Assembly: GCA_049680365.1 (NCBI GenBank)
Contig: JBAUHQ010000220.1
Span: 1 to 8,915 of the forward strand
Length of the DNA stretch: 8,915 nucleotides
Source: K23-9 sp049680365
GTDB taxonomy: Bacteria > Planctomycetota > Planctomycetia > Pirellulales > Pirellulaceae
Direction: 5' to 3'
The notes under the pieces are model-generated. The model worked only from the letters and a program-made list of their open reading frames with translations, was not told where the DNA came from and searched no databases. Within the stretch, counting starts at the first letter, position 1. Each line of letters starts with the position of its first letter. Below, piece after piece: positions 6,496-8,915 of the stretch. Made by a program: the position numbers and the translations under genes.

Positions 6496-8295
6496 CTAAT
6501 CGACACGTTGTAGCACCATGGTGCTGTGGGATTTCGCCTCTCGGAGTTTGGTGGTCTTTCCAATCTGCGACACGATGGTGTAGGTGATCGGTGGTGTTTT
6601 CTCCGCAATCGCAGCTTCGAACGTTTGGCGGTTTACTGCGGGGACTGTGGACTGGAAATCAATTAACTCGCTCCCGATTTCCGTCAAGCAAAGCTCGTTT
6701 TTCTGTAGAGTCCACGTGCCTTGCTCGCGACTTGTCACGCTGTAGAGCTGCTTGTTTGTTGCTGCATTGACCACCGTCAAAGTGGAATAGACTTCATAGG
6801 TGCCATCCTTGGCGAACCGATAGGTACTCCGGCTCTTACCGATATTCCCGCTGCCATACGAGTCTTCCGCAGCGATCTGCCAGCGCCCGACTAGATCGAA
6901 CGACTGTTTGCCTTGATCGTTGGAGTTCATCGCAATGGGATTGGGTGTGGTCTTTAAATCGATGGATGGATCGGCAGTTTGGGCCAGTGGCAGATCGAGG
7001 GCACGCAACTGTGTATCGGATACGACGAACGTGAAGTGGCCAGCCTGCAGTGGAGCACCAAGCCCACGGTACGTGTCGACCTTTTCGCCGGACTTCCAGT
7101 CGACAAGAGTACTGCCATCAATCAGCACATGTTGGTCGTCGCAAAAGATCGCACCATTGCTGGTGCCAACTCCGCTGACGTTGGTATCCTGAATCCACTG
7201 GTTGCTCTGGAGATCAAGAATCAGCACGCGACCGATCGACGACAAATACAATTTGTCTTCGCTGGGATTGAACGAAAGTTTGGGATAGCTAATGCGTCCG
7301 AGTTCACGTAGCGGCTGTGATCCAATCACTTGGCCGCTGGGAAGATCGACGATGACAAGTTGCGACGCCGATGCGATGGCTAATCGAGTTTGGTCGACCG
7401 TCGTGTGCCAGTAGGGAGGCGAACCCATTTCGATCTGCCATATCGCTCGCTTGCTTGGCATTTCCCAGGCCACAATGTGACCCCCTTTGCTGCATGTGAG
7501 CAAACTGTTGTTGGGGCCGGCTGCCGCGAATCGTATCCCACCGTTTGACTTCCCCGCGTATGGGCTCCAGATGTCACCACGCTGGAGCGAACCGTTCTTG
7601 ACTTGCCAAGACTGCAGGTTTTCGGCGGTTGTCTGTGTATCCTTCCCCGTTCCGACCATCACGATTGTCTCAGCGTCTCCCAGGATGGCGACCGGGTGCA
7701 TCGCCGTTCCAGTCTCTGGTGGCAGCTCTGTCAATTCGTCTGTTCGGAAGTTGGCAATCAATAAACGTGTCTTGGCAGCGGGGCCAGTCCCGCTGACATC
7801 GCTGACTGCCGCCATCAACAGCAGACCATTGGCCGCGTGAGGTTGCCGACGGCCCTGAGGTTTCGGCAGCGTGATATCAACGGGCTTGATACTTGATGGT
7901 TTTGAGGCTGAAACGTCGACGTTCCAAACTTCCTTGGAGAAGTCCAGACGAGGTGCCGCATCGAGGCTCTGTTGAGGATCGACCGGCGTTTCAGGGGCGG
8001 CTGGTTTGCTTTCGGTGGGAAGCGGCTTCGGCTTATTCGCCGCGTCCGTTTTTAACTGCTGCAAATAAACCTGATTTGCTTGGCTCAGCCGGTCGATGGG
8101 GATCTTGATCGTCCGTCCGTCACTCGTTTTTAGCACAACCTGCCTACCATCCTGCTGGATCAATTTCGCCTTGACCTGAAAGCGACCCGTCGAGTCCGTC
8201 CACTGTCGCTCCTCATTGGGAATATTATCTTGCGCGCAAATCGAGACCAGCAAAAACAAGAGTGACGGAACAATTCCAACTGCTGCGCGATACAT
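6496..8295 (-). CDS. Secreted SHD1-domain protein with beta-propeller-like region and C-terminal lipocalin-like domain
   Basis: A 599-residue protein. A signal peptide (1-21, cleavage likely after SICA) leads into an SHD1 (SLA1 homology 1) domain at about 29-80: RQWTDSTGRF, then VVLKTSDGRTIKIPIDRLS. This domain is characteristically abundant in planctomycete exported proteins. A Pro/Ala-rich linker (about 85-115) precedes roughly 300 residues of short repeated strands such as GGHIVAWEMPSKRAIWQIEM and LVIVDLPSGQVIG, a WD40/PQQ-like beta-propeller pattern. From Phe466 (FDLVGRWQ) to the end lies a lipocalin-like domain with TYRFAKDGTYEV and GTWTLQKNELCL strands. ATG 8295 was chosen because of its signal peptide and GGAG site; a GTG at 8364 would add 23 residues before the signal sequence. 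The gene is downstream of aconitase on the same strand, 135 nt apart, but a functional link is unlikely. Function unknown, probably binding or scaffolding at the cell surface or periplasm. Confidence 0.82.
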   Translation of the reverse strand: MYRAAVGIVPSLLFLLVSICAQDNIPNEERQWTDSTGRFQVKAKLIQQDGRQVVLKTSDGRTIKIPIDRLSQANQVYLQQLKTDAANKPKPLPTESKPAAPETPVDPQQSLDAAPRLDFSKEVWNVDVSASKPSSIKPVDITLPKPQGRRQPHAANGLLLMAAVSDVSGTGPAAKTRLLIANFRTDELTELPPETGTAMHPVAILGDAETIVMVGTGKDTQTTAENLQSWQVKNGSLQRGDIWSPYAGKSNGGIRFAAAGPNNSLLTCSKGGHIVAWEMPSKRAIWQIEMGSPPYWHTTVDQTRLAIASASQLVIVDLPSGQVIGSQPLRELGRISYPKLSFNPSEDKLYLSSIGRVLILDLQSNQWIQDTNVSGVGTSNGAIFCDDQHVLIDGSTLVDWKSGEKVDTYRGLGAPLQAGHFTFVVSDTQLRALDLPLAQTADPSIDLKTTPNPIAMNSNDQGKQSFDLVGRWQIAAEDSYGSGNIGKSRSTYRFAKDGTYEVYSTLTVVNAATNKQLYSVTSREQGTWTLQKNELCLTEIGSELIDFQSTVPAVNRQTFEAAIAEKTPPITYTIVSQIGKTTKLREAKSHSTMVLQRVD

Positions 8296-8300
8296 ACCTG

Positions 8301-8304
8301 CTCC
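8301..8304 (-). promoter_or_regulatory. Ribosome binding site for the SHD1 protein gene
   Basis: On the minus strand GGAG stands 5 nt before ATG 8295 (GGAGCAGGTATG). It fixes the start and argues against the upstream GTG at 8364. Confidence 0.6.
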
Positions 8305-8336
8305 GAAAACGGCTTCAAACACCTTGGACTTTCTTC

Positions 8337-8370
8337 TCGAAAAACGCCGATAACGTGCGACCACGCACGT
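8337..8370 (-). terminator. GC-rich hairpin between aconitase and the SHD1 gene (possible terminator)
   Basis: ACGTGCG (8353-8359) and CGCACGT (8364-8370) form a perfect 7-bp stem with a 4-nt loop. On the minus strand the stem is followed after 8 nt by five T residues (8340-8344). It lies 60 nt past the aconitase stop, so it could end that transcript. The gap between stem and T-tract makes it a weak intrinsic terminator; it may instead be a leader structure of the SHD1 gene. Confidence 0.3.
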
Positions 8371-8430
8371 GTTGTGGAAATCCCAATTTCGATATTCGTA
8401 TGGCCTGTGCTTACCAATAAATGGAGTCGG

Positions 8431-8915
8431 CTACGACGACAGGTTTCTCAGTACCGTGTTGAGGATGCCGCCGTTGCGGTAGTACTGCATTTCGACGGGG
8501 GTGTCGATTCGTACGACGCACGGGAACTCGGTGACTTCGCCGTCAGACTTGGTCGCCGTGACGGTAATCGTTGAACGAGGTTGCAGGTCGTTGGACAAGT
8601 CGGGAATGTCGATGACTTCTTCGCCGCTCAAGCCGAGTGATTGCCAGGTTGCACCGTCGGCGAACTCTAGGGGCAGGATGCCCATGCCGACTAAGTTGCT
8701 GCGGTGGATTCGTTCGTAACTGGTGGTAATGACGGCTTTGACGCCCAACATCATTGTGCCTTTGGCGGCCCAGTCACGGCTACTGCCGGTGCCGTACTCG
8801 GTGCCAGCTAAGACAACCAAGGGAACACCATCGGCTTGGTATTTCATCGACGCGTCGTAGATGCTCATCACATCGTCGGTGGGCAAGTAACGTGTCACGC
8901 CGCCTTCGGTTCCGG
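8431..8915 (-). CDS. acnA: Aconitate hydratase A, C-terminal swivel domain (partial)
   Basis: The last 161 residues of an AcnA/IRP-type aconitase, whose start lies beyond the window edge. The TCA-cycle enzyme isomerises citrate to isocitrate via cis-aconitate in the cytoplasm, using a 4Fe-4S cluster. The visible part is domain 4: EGGVTRYLPTDDVMSIYDA near the edge, then the swivel-domain signature YGTGSSRDWAAKG, whose serine and arginine contact substrate. SYERIHRSNLVGMGILPLEF and the C-terminal RIDTPVEMQYYRNGGIL follow. The order and spacing match E. coli AcnA closely to the end, so the C-terminus is complete (stop TAG at 8431-8433). The cluster-ligand cysteines lie upstream of what is seen. 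No disabling mutation is visible. Confidence 0.95.
   Translation of the reverse strand, partial: GTEGGVTRYLPTDDVMSIYDASMKYQADGVPLVVLAGTEYGTGSSRDWAAKGTMMLGVKAVITTSYERIHRSNLVGMGILPLEFADGATWQSLGLSGEEVIDIPDLSNDLQPRSTITVTATKSDGEVTEFPCVVRIDTPVEMQYYRNGGILNTVLRNLSS

Noticed and set aside
8296..8364. 23-residue longer N-terminus of the SHD1 protein from GTG 8364
   Set aside because: It would put an arginine-rich stretch before the signal peptide and run through the hairpin. ATG 8295 has a clear GGAG.

Overview
The window looks like chromosome from a marine planctomycete, probably of the Pirellulaceae (Rhodopirellula-like). The clues are two secreted formylglycine sulfatases side by side, a secreted protein with an SHD1 domain followed by a beta-propeller-like region, the remnant of a planctomycete-style ECF sigma factor next to its usual type of membrane partner, balanced base composition, and few Shine-Dalgarno sequences. 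Placement rests on family content only; there is no rRNA to confirm it.

Layout: (1) 1-1748, plus strand: the last 58 codons of a family 2 polyprenyl-phosphate glycosyltransferase, overlapping by 4 nt (GTGA) a GT39/ArnT-like multi-pass glycosyltransferase. Such pairs load a sugar onto a lipid carrier and then transfer it outside the inner membrane. (2) 1760-5108: two divergent sulfatases, one on each strand, separated by a 106-nt region that contains a perfect 10-bp inverted repeat (3255-3280). The second sulfatase carries an extra C-terminal beta-sandwich-like module after a lysine-rich linker, and the linker is encoded by a dnaX-type slippery sequence. (3) 5109-6333, plus strand: a decayed ECF sigma factor. 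Its region 2 is readable at 5346-5570 but is interrupted by an in-frame TAG, and region 4 is missing. It runs straight into a membrane-anchored LolA-like protein whose N-terminal part appears to be lost. (4) 6496-8295, minus strand: a secreted protein with SHD1 domain, WD40/PQQ-like repeats and a C-terminal lipocalin-like domain. (5) 8431-8915, minus strand: the C-terminal swivel domain of an AcnA-type aconitase, cut by the window edge.

Functionally, the two sulfatases would desulfate sulfated polysaccharides in the periplasm, and the shared palindrome suggests joint control. The glycosyltransferase pair is a separate cell-envelope module. The sigma-factor locus looks like a regulatory pair that has been broken. 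No tRNA, rRNA, CRISPR array, insertion sequence or phage gene was found. The most interesting items are the broken sigma locus, the palindrome between the sulfatases and the slippery linker.
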